Below are positions 5,033 to 11,842 of a stretch of 11,842 bases of DNA, one piece after another. Origin of the DNA: an uncultured Oscillospiraceae bacterium (GTDB lineage: Bacteria > Bacillota > Clostridia > Oscillospirales > Oscillospiraceae). The notes under the pieces are model-generated. The model had not been told where the DNA came from and made no database searches. It was given only the letters and a program-made list of their open reading frames with translations. Where the stretch lies: assembly GCA_910579725.1 (NCBI GenBank), contig CAJTUD010000063.1, forward strand, positions 1-11,842. The letters are read 5' to 3'. How positions within the stretch are numbered: the first letter of the stretch is position 1; every line of letters starts with the position of its first letter. The position numbers and the translations under genes were made by a program.

Positions 5033-6262
5033 ATGAAATTCTTTCAGCGAAGGAAAAAGGAGCTTGAGGCCGGGGCAGCGGCCACGCCGCAGATCAAGAG
5101 AAATGACGATCCCCCCTTCCGCCTCCTGGGGTATACGCCCCTCCAGACCGGCGATAAACAGCTCTACCGGGCCATTCGGGAGGCTGTGCCGCTGGTGGAC
5201 GCGTGCATCTACAAAATCATCCGCCTGTGCGGGGGCGTGTCCGCACAGTGTGAGGATCCCGGGGCGGACAGGGAGCTGAAGCTGTTTTTGGAGCGGGTGA
5301 ATGTAGGACGAGGCCAGCGGGGCATCGGCGCGTTTCTGGAGCAGTACCTGGACTCCATGCTGGTGTTCGGACAGGCGGTGGGAGAAATCGTCCCCACCGA
5401 GGACAACCGGGATATCGCCGCTGTGCTGTGCGGCCGGGTGGAGGACATCCAGATCCAGGAGGACGGCGGACCTCTGAATTTTCAGATTTGCGGGGTCGAT
5501 GAGCATGGATGGTTCAGACCTCTGCCCCGGCAGCAGCTGCTGCTGTTCACCCCCTTTAACCCGGAAGCCTGCGCTCCCTACGGGGTGTCCCTTCTGAGGT
5601 CCATGCCGTTTCTGACGGAGCTGCTGGGAAAAATCTATTACGCCATCGGCGTAAACTGGGAGAGAATGGGCAATGTGAGGTTTGCTGTGGTCTATAAGCC
5701 GGGAGACGGCGAGTGGGAACGGGGCATGGCTCAGGAACGCAGCCGGCAGCTGGCAAGCGAATGGAGCCGGGCTATGGAATCCACCCGCGGCGGAAGCATC
5801 AGGGACTTTGTAGCGGTGGGCGATGTGGATATCAAGGTCATTGGCGCGGACAACCAGATTCTGGACAGCTCTGTGCCGGTCCGGCAGATTCTGGAGCAGC
5901 TGGTGAGCAAGACGGGTATTCCTCCGTTTATGCTGGGACTGAGCTGGTCCAGCACCGAGCGGATGAGCACTCAGCAGGCGGACTTGCTGACCACAGAAAT
6001 GACTGCCATCCGGAGGTCTCTGACCCCGGCGGTGGAACGAATCTGTCAGATGTGGCTGCGGACCCATGGATACGGCTGCGGCTTCCAGGTGGTCTGGGAC
6101 GACATCAATTTGCAGGATTTGGTGGAGGAGGCCAAGGCGGACTGGTACCGGGAACAGACCAGAAAGCTGGCGCTGGAAAACGCGGCGATGGCCAGAGAGG
6201 CCGGAGCGGCGGGGCCGGCGCAGTCCGCCCAGCCGTCCGTGACGGAAAGGAGCAGGATATGA
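5033..6262 (+). CDS. Phage portal protein (PBSX XkdE-like)
   Basis: A 409-residue protein expected to form the dodecameric ring at one vertex of the capsid, through which the terminase pumps DNA and to which the connector and tail attach. The sequence fits portal families: an N-terminal segment about a multi-pass core (PLVDACIYKIIRL at about 53-65), and a region around 280-330 with IPPFMLGLSWSSTERMSTQQ, typical of portals near the tunnel-lining helix and crown. The C-terminus is Ala-rich and likely helical or disordered. The ATG has a strong ribosome binding site (GGAAGGAG, 5018-5025). The stop overlaps the protease start (ATGA), so the two are translationally coupled. Confidence 0.9.
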   Translation: MKFFQRRKKELEAGAAATPQIKRNDDPPFRLLGYTPLQTGDKQLYRAIREAVPLVDACIYKIIRLCGGVSAQCEDPGADRELKLFLERVNVGRGQRGIGAFLEQYLDSMLVFGQAVGEIVPTEDNRDIAAVLCGRVEDIQIQEDGGPLNFQICGVDEHGWFRPLPRQQLLLFTPFNPEACAPYGVSLLRSMPFLTELLGKIYYAIGVNWERMGNVRFAVVYKPGDGEWERGMAQERSRQLASEWSRAMESTRGGSIRDFVAVGDVDIKVIGADNQILDSSVPVRQILEQLVSKTGIPPFMLGLSWSSTERMSTQQADLLTTEMTAIRRSLTPAVERICQMWLRTHGYGCGFQVVWDDINLQDLVEEAKADWYREQTRKLALENAAMAREAGAAGPAQSAQPSVTERSRI

Positions 6263-7179
6263 GCTTGGAAATCAGGAAAGAGCCTGGAGGTGTGATCCGG
6301 CACAGCGTGTCCAGCGAGGATATGGCGCTGATTAACCGGCTAAGCAGGTCGGAGCTGTCGCCGGAGCAGGTGTATACCTTTGCCATCCGGCTATGCGACA
6401 ACGAAATTGACCGGGATTGGGAGCGGTTCGACGAGGATGCGCTGGAAGCCCTCAGCAATCTCTTTGTAGGGAAAAGCGGTATCTTCGACCACAATTGGTC
6501 CGCCGGAGGACAGACTGCCCGGCTCTACAGGACGGAGGTCTGCGGAGAGAGCGGCGTTACTGGCGCGGGAGATGCATGCAGATTTTTGAAGGGCTATGCC
6601 TATATGCTGCGCAGCGAGAAAAACGCTGCGCTGATCGAGGAAATCGAGGCGGGCATCAAAAAGGAAGTCAGCATCGGATGCAGTGTGGCAGGCAGAAGCT
6701 GTTCCATCTGCGGGAAGGAGCGGTGCGAACACTGCGGCGGGAAGACGTATGGCGGAAAGCTGTGCTACTTCACACTGAAGGAGCCTGCGGACGCGTATGA
6801 GTGGAGCTTCGTGGCAGTGCCGGCGCAGAGACGGGCAGGCATTATCAAGGGCTTTGAGCCGGGAGGAGACCTGAAACGGCTTTTGGCCGCCCACCCGGGA
6901 TGCTTGCAGCAGCTTGAGCAGTTGGAGAAGGAGGCGCGGTTGGGCCGTTCCTATATGGAAGGACTGAGAAAAGAGCTGGTAAGACTGGCGGGATTGACAG
7001 ACGAGGCACTGGATCTGAAGATTTTTTCTGGAGCTGCGGAGAAAATGGAGGAAGAGGAGCTGCTGGAGCTGACCAGGGTGTACCGGAGACGGATGGATGA
7101 AATCTACACGCCCACGCCCCAGCTGAAGGCCAGACGCGTCTCCGGCGGCGAGGACGAGGACCGGGCGTTCCGCGTTTGA
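6259..7179 (+). CDS. XkdF-like prohead serine protease with cysteine-cluster insertion
   Basis: A 306-residue protein resembling the XkdF/S78-type phage protease that trims procapsid proteins during maturation. Supporting patterns are FDHNW with candidate catalytic His78, KKEVSIGCSV with candidate Ser138, and DAYEWSFVAVPAQ (178-190), the conserved segment seen as EVSxVxxPA in this family. Between the last two lies an insertion with Cys148, Cys151, Cys156, Cys159 and Cys169, a CxxC-x4-CxxC arrangement that could bind zinc. Residues about 205-306 are charged and helical and may act as a scaffold, since no separate scaffolding gene is present. The start ATG overlaps the portal stop and has AAGGAG six bases upstream. 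Protease assignment is by pattern and synteny; catalytic residues are inferred. Confidence 0.75.
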   Translation: MSLEIRKEPGGVIRHSVSSEDMALINRLSRSELSPEQVYTFAIRLCDNEIDRDWERFDEDALEALSNLFVGKSGIFDHNWSAGGQTARLYRTEVCGESGVTGAGDACRFLKGYAYMLRSEKNAALIEEIEAGIKKEVSIGCSVAGRSCSICGKERCEHCGGKTYGGKLCYFTLKEPADAYEWSFVAVPAQRRAGIIKGFEPGGDLKRLLAAHPGCLQQLEQLEKEARLGRSYMEGLRKELVRLAGLTDEALDLKIFSGAAEKMEEEELLELTRVYRRRMDEIYTPTPQLKARRVSGGEDEDRAFRV

Positions 7180-7235
7180 CGGAACTGCCGGGGGAGGTAT
7201 TTTCTGATTTTGATGTGCGAACAGGAGGATTTTTT

Positions 7236-7577
7236 ATGAGCGTTTCTTTTGCGGGTGTGGGACAGGTGTGCGCTACCTTTTTGGGCGGCGGATTGACTGA
7301 GGGCCATGTGGTCAAACTTACCGGCAGCGGAACTGTGGGCAGCTGTGAGGCGGACGACGCCTTCTGCGGCGCGGCGGTCTGCTGCAAGGACGATGCCTGT
7401 ACAGTGCAGGTGGGCGGATTCTTATCGGTGGGATACTCCGGGACTGCTCCGGACCTGGGCTGGGTAACGCTGGCCGCCGATGGTCTGGGCGGCGTGAAAA
7501 CAGCCGCTGGCGGGGGGGTGCGCTGCCTGGCGGCAGAAGTGGACGCCGCGGCAAAAACTGTGACAATCATGCTTTAA
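7236..7577 (+). CDS. Putative capsid decoration protein, cysteine-rich, 113 aa
   Basis: A 113-residue Gly- and Val-rich, predicted all-beta protein placed just before the major capsid gene, the usual position of capsid decoration or stabilising proteins. Its repeating short strands and the phrase VQVGGFLSVGYSGTAP are typical of small head proteins in clostridial prophages. It has seven cysteines (12, 37, 44, 49, 50, 55 and 97), many for such a protein. The start at ATG 7236 is set by AGGAGG (7223-7228), seven bases upstream. An in-frame TTG at 7176, overlapping the protease stop, has no comparable site. The decoration role is inferred from size, composition and position. Confidence 0.65.
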   Translation: MSVSFAGVGQVCATFLGGGLTEGHVVKLTGSGTVGSCEADDAFCGAAVCCKDDACTVQVGGFLSVGYSGTAPDLGWVTLAADGLGGVKTAAGGGVRCLAAEVDAAAKTVTIML

Positions 7578-7591
7578 GGAGGAAACCAAAT

Positions 7592-8617
7592 ATGACATAT
7601 GACAATCTGAGACTGGAAAAGGGCATGTACGGCGAGGCGGGGAAGTCCTTCACCCAAGTGCTGGAGGCGGCGGACCCCAGCGACAATTACCGGGGTACGC
7701 CCCTGGAGGGACTGGACGCCTTTCAGCGGCAGCTGAAGCGGTTTGATATCCATGTGAAGGGCAGCCGGTCCGATGTGGTGGAAAAATTCTTTCGCACCAC
7801 GGAGTCGGCGGTGCTGTTTCCGGAGTTCGTGTCCCGGGTGGTGAGGCAGGGGATGGAGGAGGATAACGTGCTGCCCTCCATCACAGCTGTCACAACGCAG
7901 TTTGACGGGATGGACTACCGTTCCATTTCCTCCGTACCCAGCGAGGAGGAAAAAAGTCTGAGGCGGGTGGAGGAGGGTTCCCAGCTGCCTCAGACCACAG
8001 TGAGAACCCAGAGCACTTTGGTAAAGCTGCACAAGAGAGGCCGGATGCTGGTGGCCTCCTACGAGGCGATCCGGTTCCAGAGGCTGGATTTGTTCTCTGT
8101 CACTCTGAGGCAGATCGGCACTCATATCGCCAGAATGCATCTGGACGATGCGATCCGTGTGATTACCGAGGGCGACGGCAACGGGAACCCCGCTGAGTCC
8201 TTTGCGGTGGGAACCAGCCCCATCGGCGGAACCAGGGGGACGCTGAGCTATGAGGCGCTGCTGGACTTCTGGGGGCAGTTCGATCCATATACCATGAACA
8301 CCATTCTGGTGCCCAACGCAGTGATGCTGGATATGCTGAAGATGAGCGAATTCCAGAATCCGCTGACGGGGCTCAACTTCCAGGGCACCGGAACCCTCTC
8401 CTCCCCGCTGGGAGCCACGCTGCTGCGCACCAGTGCCATGCCCGGCGGCAAGCTCATCGGCCTGGACCGCAATTACGCGCTGGAAATGGTCAGCGCGGGG
8501 GATGTGATGGTGGAGTACGACAAGCTCATCGACCGGCAGGTGGAGCGGGCCGCCATTACCAGCATCTCCGGCTTTGCCAAGCTGTACGCCGATGCGGGGA
8601 AGATTCTGACTATCTGA
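7592..8617 (+). CDS. Major capsid protein (HK97 fold, PBSX XkdG-like)
   Basis: A 341-residue protein that should form the icosahedral shell. Length, position after portal and protease, and composition fit an HK97-fold major capsid protein. Features include an N-terminal helical segment, SDVVEKFFRTTESAVLFPEFVSRVVRQG (about 60-87), a middle part with alternating strands and helices, and a C-terminal domain with MTNTILVPN-like and MVEYDKLIDRQVERAAITSISGFAKL segments. No long delta-domain is obvious at the N-terminus, which supports the idea that scaffolding comes from elsewhere. A very strong ribosome binding site (AAGGAGG, 7576-7582) precedes the ATG, as expected for the most abundant particle protein. 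Confidence 0.9.
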   Translation: MTYDNLRLEKGMYGEAGKSFTQVLEAADPSDNYRGTPLEGLDAFQRQLKRFDIHVKGSRSDVVEKFFRTTESAVLFPEFVSRVVRQGMEEDNVLPSITAVTTQFDGMDYRSISSVPSEEEKSLRRVEEGSQLPQTTVRTQSTLVKLHKRGRMLVASYEAIRFQRLDLFSVTLRQIGTHIARMHLDDAIRVITEGDGNGNPAESFAVGTSPIGGTRGTLSYEALLDFWGQFDPYTMNTILVPNAVMLDMLKMSEFQNPLTGLNFQGTGTLSSPLGATLLRTSAMPGGKLIGLDRNYALEMVSAGDVMVEYDKLIDRQVERAAITSISGFAKLYADAGKILTI

Positions 8618-8644
8618 TACCGGCGAGGGAAAGGAGACTGTGGT

Positions 8645-9010
8645 ATGTTGGAACAGATTCTGACTCTGGCGGCCGCCATTGCGCGGCCGTCGGAGGCGGA
8701 GCGGCCTCTGCTGGAAGCGCTGTGCACCTCCGCCGAGGCGGAGATGAAGCGCCGCCTGCCAGCAGATATATCGCCGGAGGACTGCGGCGACGCGTTTCCT
8801 TGTGCGGCAGCTCTGCTGGCGGCAGCGGGGCTGCTGCCCTGCCGGAGCGGCGGAGATGTGGAGCAGTTCACCGTAGGCGACGTGAGCGTGCGGACAGGGG
8901 GAGATAACCGGGCCTGCCAGACGGCGGCCGCTATGCGGCGGCAGGCCGCCGGTATGATGGCCCCTTATTGGGGCGACGGCGAGTTTGCTTTTCAGGGGGT
9001 GAGGGGGTGA
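8645..9010 (+). CDS. Head-tail connector protein
   Basis: A 121-residue, Ala-rich, mostly helical protein directly after the major capsid gene. This is the position of the adaptor (gp15/gp6-like, XkdH position) that binds the portal ring. The helical N-terminal half followed by FTVGDVSV and a second helical stretch fits small head-tail connectors of siphoviruses and myoviruses. AAGGAG (8631-8636) lies eight bases before the ATG. Its last codons overlap the GTG of the next gene. The role comes mostly from synteny. Confidence 0.65.
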   Translation: MLEQILTLAAAIARPSEAERPLLEALCTSAEAEMKRRLPADISPEDCGDAFPCAAALLAAAGLLPCRSGGDVEQFTVGDVSVRTGGDNRACQTAAAMRRQAAGMMAPYWGDGEFAFQGVRG

Positions 9011-9339
9011 GTGCGCAGGTAGAGGCGATTATGAGGGAACACGGACAGGATTTGACGCTGATCCGGGGAGAAAATGAAGAGGAAACCGCCGTTCGGGCAT
9101 TTTTGCAGCCTGTCCGCAGAAAGAGGGAAGAGCTGCCTGTGACAGTCACGCCCCTGGGAGCGGTCAGCGATCAGCGGTGGCTGTATATCGGTCCGGCGGC
9201 GGCGGAGCTGAAACCGGGTGATCAGATCCGCTCTGTGGACGGCCGCTTCGCGGTGCAGGAGGCCATGACCATCCGCTTCCGGGGAGACGCGCTCTACAGC
9301 CGGGCGGTGCTGCGCCGCAGAAAGGAGCGTGGGCAGTGA
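9007..9339 (+). CDS. Putative head-closure (stopper) protein
   Basis: A 110-residue protein starting at GTG 9007, which overlaps the previous stop codon (GTGA) and therefore is probably translated by coupling. An upstream in-frame ATG (8968) lies inside the previous gene and adds only a shadow sequence. The central and C-terminal parts (LKPGDQIRSVDGRFAVQEAMTIRF) look like a small beta-barrel, as in SPP1 gp16-type head-closure proteins. It occupies the XkdI-like position. Function is inferred from place, size and predicted fold. Confidence 0.6.
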   Translation: MSAQVEAIMREHGQDLTLIRGENEEETAVRAFLQPVRRKREELPVTVTPLGAVSDQRWLYIGPAAAELKPGDQIRSVDGRFAVQEAMTIRFRGDALYSRAVLRRRKERGQ

Positions 9340-9839
9340 GCGGACTGGAGCAGGTGAAGACCGCTGTGGCCAGGGCGCTGGAAAGCGCCGGAATCCGTGT
9401 ACAGGCCGCCTATACCCCCGGGTGGGCCAAGGCATATCAGCGCCCGGTGGTGGCCGTAGGGCTGAGAACCGGCGAAAGCCGGGGCAGTGCGCTGAGCAGC
9501 TATCTGGGCCGGCGCACCGATCCCGGGACCCAGGTCTGTCAGGAAATCTATGGAATGCGTATGGACCTGACACTGTCCCTGGACATCTATTGCCCGCCTG
9601 AGGAAGGGGCGGCGGGGTGCGACAGCGTGCTGGAGGCACTGCACCAGATCGTATTGGAGAGGCTTCCCTCCGGGCTGAAGCCCGGCGGGCTGAAGTGGGA
9701 GGAAACGGTCTGGGACGAGGATACTTCCATGTTTCTGAGACGGGGCAGCCTGACCTGCGGCGCATATTTTATCGCGGCGGCGTCAGAGGACGGCGCGCTG
9801 TTGTCTGACTTTATTTTGAAAGGTGTTGTGACCAGATGA
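9336..9839 (+). CDS. Putative tail terminator / tail completion protein
   Basis: A 167-residue protein starting at GTG 9336 in a GTGA overlap, with AAAGGAG (9321-9327) eight bases upstream. An N-terminal helix (SGLEQVKTAVARALESAG) is followed by mixed strands, including MRMDLTLSLDIYCPP, then a helix and a C-terminal strand, which suits tail-completion proteins at the head-proximal end of the tail (XkdJ-like position). It precedes the sheath gene with an ATGA overlap. No motif proves the role, but the order connector, closure, terminator, sheath is standard for contractile phages. Confidence 0.6.
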   Translation: MSGLEQVKTAVARALESAGIRVQAAYTPGWAKAYQRPVVAVGLRTGESRGSALSSYLGRRTDPGTQVCQEIYGMRMDLTLSLDIYCPPEEGAAGCDSVLEALHQIVLERLPSGLKPGGLKWEETVWDEDTSMFLRRGSLTCGAYFIAAASEDGALLSDFILKGVVTR

Positions 9840-10894
9840 AAAGTATCATCCATGAACGTCCGGGGGTTTACTCCTCTTATGACGCTTCCGCCGCCGTCTG
9901 GGGCGGGCGGGCTGTCCGCACCATCGGCGTGGCGGCAAAAAGCACCGGCGGTACGGCCAATGAAGTGGTGCGTCTGACCAGTTACGAAATGGGGCTGAAC
10001 GCATTCGGCGAGGATGCGCCGGACACGCCGGGTATGTCCACAATTCTGAAGCTTCTGTTTCTGGGCGGAGCGTCGGTGGCGGCGGCCGTCAAGGTGGAGG
10101 GAGAGGACTACTCCGCCGCCTTTGCCGCCTTGCAGGCGGTGGAGGACGCACAGATTATCGTCTGCGACAGCGGCGAACTGGCAGTCCAACAGGCGCTGAG
10201 AGCCAGCCTGGAAAGCGCCTCCGCCGCGAGACGGGAGCGGATTGCCGTGGTAGGCATGAACGGCGCTTCCACCGCAGAGCTGGTAGAGCGGGCCAAGGCT
10301 CTCAACAGTGAGCGCATGGCGCTGGTGGGCCCGGACGGACTGGACCGGGACGGCAGGAAGCTGCCCGGAATTTTCGCCGCGGCGGCCGTGGCGGCGGCAA
10401 TCGCGATTACCAGAGACCCCGCCATCCCGCTTAACGGTTCTTCCCTGCCTGGACTGGGAGGCGTCAGCGAGACTTACGGCGACAACGAAATTGATTTGCT
10501 GGTGAGGGGCGGCGTAACGCCTCTGGAGGCCGTAGGCGGCACAGTCTCTCCCGTCCGGGGAATCACCACGCGCACCGTTACCGGCGGTGCAGCTGACACC
10601 GCCTGGCGGGAGCTGACCACCATTCTGATTGTGGACGACGTGATTCCCACCATCCGCCAGAGTCTGCGCAGCCGGTTCAGCCAGACCAAAAATACTGCTC
10701 AGACCCGGGGTGCAATCCGCTCCCAGACCATTGTGGAGCTGGAAAACAAGCTCAGGACGGAAATTATCGACAGCTACAGCGATGTGGCGGTATCCGCATA
10801 CGAGGACGATCCCACGGTGTGTCTGGTAGAGTTCAGCTTTTCTGTAGCCCATGGGCTCAATCAGATTTACCTCACCGCCCATATCACAATTTAA
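9836..10894 (+). CDS. Contractile tail sheath protein (PBSX XkdK-like)
   Basis: A 352-residue sheath subunit, establishing a contractile (myovirus-type) tail. The N-terminal ERPGVYSSY is the usual opening of sheath proteins. The middle part carries the variable domain, with VVGMNGASTAELVERAKALNSERMALVGP. The C-terminal end, with AVSAYEDDPTVCLVEFSFSVAHGLNQIYLTAHITI, is the conserved domain whose terminal strand links neighbouring subunits. It is shorter than sheaths of many phages, so insertions are minimal. Start ATG overlaps the preceding stop (ATGA), with AAAGGTG upstream. Sheath subunits stack around the tube and contract to drive it through an envelope. Confidence 0.9.
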   Translation: MKSIIHERPGVYSSYDASAAVWGGRAVRTIGVAAKSTGGTANEVVRLTSYEMGLNAFGEDAPDTPGMSTILKLLFLGGASVAAAVKVEGEDYSAAFAALQAVEDAQIIVCDSGELAVQQALRASLESASAARRERIAVVGMNGASTAELVERAKALNSERMALVGPDGLDRDGRKLPGIFAAAAVAAAIAITRDPAIPLNGSSLPGLGGVSETYGDNEIDLLVRGGVTPLEAVGGTVSPVRGITTRTVTGGAADTAWRELTTILIVDDVIPTIRQSLRSRFSQTKNTAQTRGAIRSQTIVELENKLRTEIIDSYSDVAVSAYEDDPTVCLVEFSFSVAHGLNQIYLTAHITI

Positions 10895-10904
10895 GGAGGA
10901 AACT

Positions 10905-11294
10905 ATGGAAGTGACGGGATTTCCTACCAGCTGCGATATCTATCTGGAGCTGGACGGCAGAAAGGTGGCGGTAGTGCAGAGCTACACCGCCAGGGCCACC
11001 AAGACCAGTCAGGTTGTGGAGGCCTTTGGTGAGAGAGAGCCTGTAGCCACCATTAACGGGCAGAACAAATATGTGCTGGAGCTGACCAGACTCTATGCCA
11101 CCGACGATGCAATCAGCGACGGCATAGATTTCTTCGCTCTGGCGGACTTCTCTCTGGTGATCTGCAAGCCGGATCGGAAGGTCATCTACAGCGGCTGCCA
11201 GTGGAGCGCCATTCAGGAGGAGGGCAAGGTCGGCTCCATGGTGGCCGAGAAAGTGACGGTGGTGGCTGCCGGCCGTATCGAGGTGAGTGCCTGA
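10905..11294 (+). CDS. Tail tube protein (PBSX XkdM-like)
   Basis: A 129-residue predicted beta-rich protein after the sheath gene, the normal position of the inner tube subunit. It begins MEVTGFPTSCDIYLELDGRKVAVVQSYTARA, a style shared with XkdM-type tube proteins, and continues with strands matching a tube-fold barrel. The start at 10905 is set by AAGGAGG (10893-10899), five bases upstream. An in-frame ATG at 10851 lies within the sheath gene and is not supported. The strong ribosome binding site fits a highly expressed structural protein. Confidence 0.75.
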   Translation: MEVTGFPTSCDIYLELDGRKVAVVQSYTARATKTSQVVEAFGEREPVATINGQNKYVLELTRLYATDDAISDGIDFFALADFSLVICKPDRKVIYSGCQWSAIQEEGKVGSMVAEKVTVVAAGRIEVSA

Positions 11295-11308
11295 TGGAGG
11301 AGCGGGAG

Positions 11309-11842
11309 ATGATTTCCGTGAACTTGCAGCTTCCCGCCAGCGCTCTGGACAGTCTGTCCCGGCTGGCAGAGCAGCTGCGAAAGCTGACGGCGGCGGCTCA
11401 TGGCTGGACGCAGGCGGTCGGTGCGCCGGAGGAAGCTGTGGAAAGCGGCTTCTTTGATCCGGAGCGGTTTCTGGCTTTGCGGCAAACGTCAAAGGCGGCG
11501 GCCCGGCCTGATCTTCCGGAGGAGGTTCCGGCGGCGCGAGGCGAAATTACCGAGTCTATTCCACAGCCGGAGCAGGCGTGGCAGGCGCTCCCGGAGATGA
11601 AAAGTACACCGGAGCGGGAAGAGCAGGCTTTGGTGGACCGCAGTCCGGGCAGTGATCCGGAAAGCGGCAAAGGGAGCGGAGACAGCGGCGGACTTGCTGC
11701 CGTGGCAGAGGAGATTCCGACGGCGCGGCCGTCCCCCGCCTGGCAGGCGCTGGACGCTCCGGCAGCAAGTGCGGAGCTGGACATCCAAGTTCCGGAGGCG
11801 GAAGCCGGCTCCGCGCACATGGGAGAGGGGGATGTCACCCTC
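11309..11842 (+). CDS. Pro/Glu-rich tail-region protein, partial at the right edge
   Basis: An open frame runs from ATG 11309 to the end of the window without a stop (178 residues visible). The first 50 residues (MISVNLQLPASALDSLSRLAEQLRKL and on) are helical. A motif FFDPERFLALRQ follows, and from about residue 65 the sequence is rich in Pro, Glu and Ala and probably disordered. ATG 11309 is preferred because GGAGGAG (11296-11302) lies six bases before it; an in-frame ATG at 11294 overlaps the tube stop and is an alternative. It occupies the place of the tail-assembly chaperone (XkdN) that precedes the tape measure, but its composition is unlike a typical chaperone. Function unknown. Confidence 0.7.
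   Translation, partial: MISVNLQLPASALDSLSRLAEQLRKLTAAAHGWTQAVGAPEEAVESGFFDPERFLALRQTSKAAARPDLPEEVPAARGEITESIPQPEQAWQALPEMKSTPEREEQALVDRSPGSDPESGKGSGDSGGLAAVAEEIPTARPSPAWQALDAPAASAELDIQVPEAEAGSAHMGEGDVTL
11519..11751 (+). repeat. Diverged in-frame duplication inside the Pro/Glu-rich gene
   Basis: The 20-mers at 11519-11538 and 11708-11727 agree at 18 of 20 positions (starting GAGGAGGTTCCG and GAGGAGATTCCG). The 11-mer TGGCAGGCGCT recurs at 11579 and 11741. The offsets, 189 and 162, are both multiples of three and differ by 27, so the two units keep frame with a nine-codon length difference. Protein units read EE[V/I]P[A/T]AR followed by WQAL. Confidence 0.6.

Larger units (their letters stand above)
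3335..11842 (+). mobile_element. Phage head and contractile-tail module, PBSX-like, continuing past the window
   Basis: Twelve consecutive plus-strand genes encode DNA packaging, procapsid, connector and contractile tail functions in the same order as the Bacillus PBSX late operon: small and large terminase, portal, protease, capsid, joining proteins, sheath, tube. A sheath protein means a myovirus-type tail. The left boundary lies between the azlC promoter (3043) and the terminase (3335). No integrase, repressor, tRNA or clear attachment site is visible there. The right end is outside the window. It may be a normal prophage with its other genes further right, a decayed prophage, or a domesticated particle. 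All structural frames visible are intact. Confidence 0.85.

Noticed and set aside
4784..6067. A 427-codon minus-strand open frame opposite the portal gene
   Set aside because: It is a shadow of the portal and terminase genes, which have catalytic or family motifs and good ribosome binding sites; the antisense product shows none.
9587..10882. A 431-codon minus-strand open frame opposite the sheath gene
   Set aside because: It lies antisense to the clear sheath and tail-completion genes, its composition (many His, Gln, Arg and Gly) is that of a reverse shadow of GC-rich coding DNA, and it has no ribosome binding site or recognisable domain.

Overview
The window looks like a chromosomal piece of a Gram-positive anaerobe of the Clostridia, most plausibly a gut Oscillospirales-type organism. 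This is inferred from strong AAGGAGG-type ribosome binding sites, GC-rich coding sequence next to an AT-rich non-coding stretch, intrinsic terminators with U-tracts, and protein styles typical of that group. No ribosomal or other taxonomic marker is present, so the assignment is inference.

Left part (1-3043), host-like genes. At the extreme left edge the first seven codons of a minus-strand gene (probably a secreted protein) are visible, preceded by about 400 bases of AT-rich non-coding DNA carrying four exact copies of TTGGTAGC. Then come a small plus-strand gene (549-752) and, converging on it with a single base between the two stop codons, a minus-strand gene encoding an isochorismatase-like cysteine hydrolase fused to a GNAT acetyltransferase. 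Upstream of that lies the minus-strand azlCD pair, a branched-chain amino acid exporter. It is driven by a clear sigma-A promoter whose spacer contains a perfect 13-base palindrome, a likely operator. The promoter position implies that azlC starts at a GTG (2981), not at the upstream ATG (3014).

Middle (3044-3334). This is a non-coding divergent region with two plus-strand intrinsic terminator hairpins in series. Neither has a plus-strand gene behind it, so they look like insulation or conditional (attenuation/antitermination) control of what follows. A possible 8-codon leader ORF overlaps the first hairpin.

Right part (3335-11842), a contiguous plus-strand phage head and contractile-tail module: small terminase, large terminase, portal, XkdF-like prohead protease, small decoration-like protein, major capsid, three head-tail joining or tail-completion proteins, tail sheath, tail tube, and a proline/glutamate-rich protein that runs off the window. 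The order matches the Bacillus PBSX late operon (xtmA-xtmB-xkdE-F-G-H-I-J-K-M-N). Most genes are translationally coupled, with ATGA or GTGA overlaps. No integrase, repressor, replication gene, tRNA or obvious attachment site lies between the host azl operon and the terminase. The small terminase also lacks a visible DNA-binding domain. It could therefore be a prophage whose other functions lie further right, or a PBSX-like or gene-transfer-agent-like domesticated particle.
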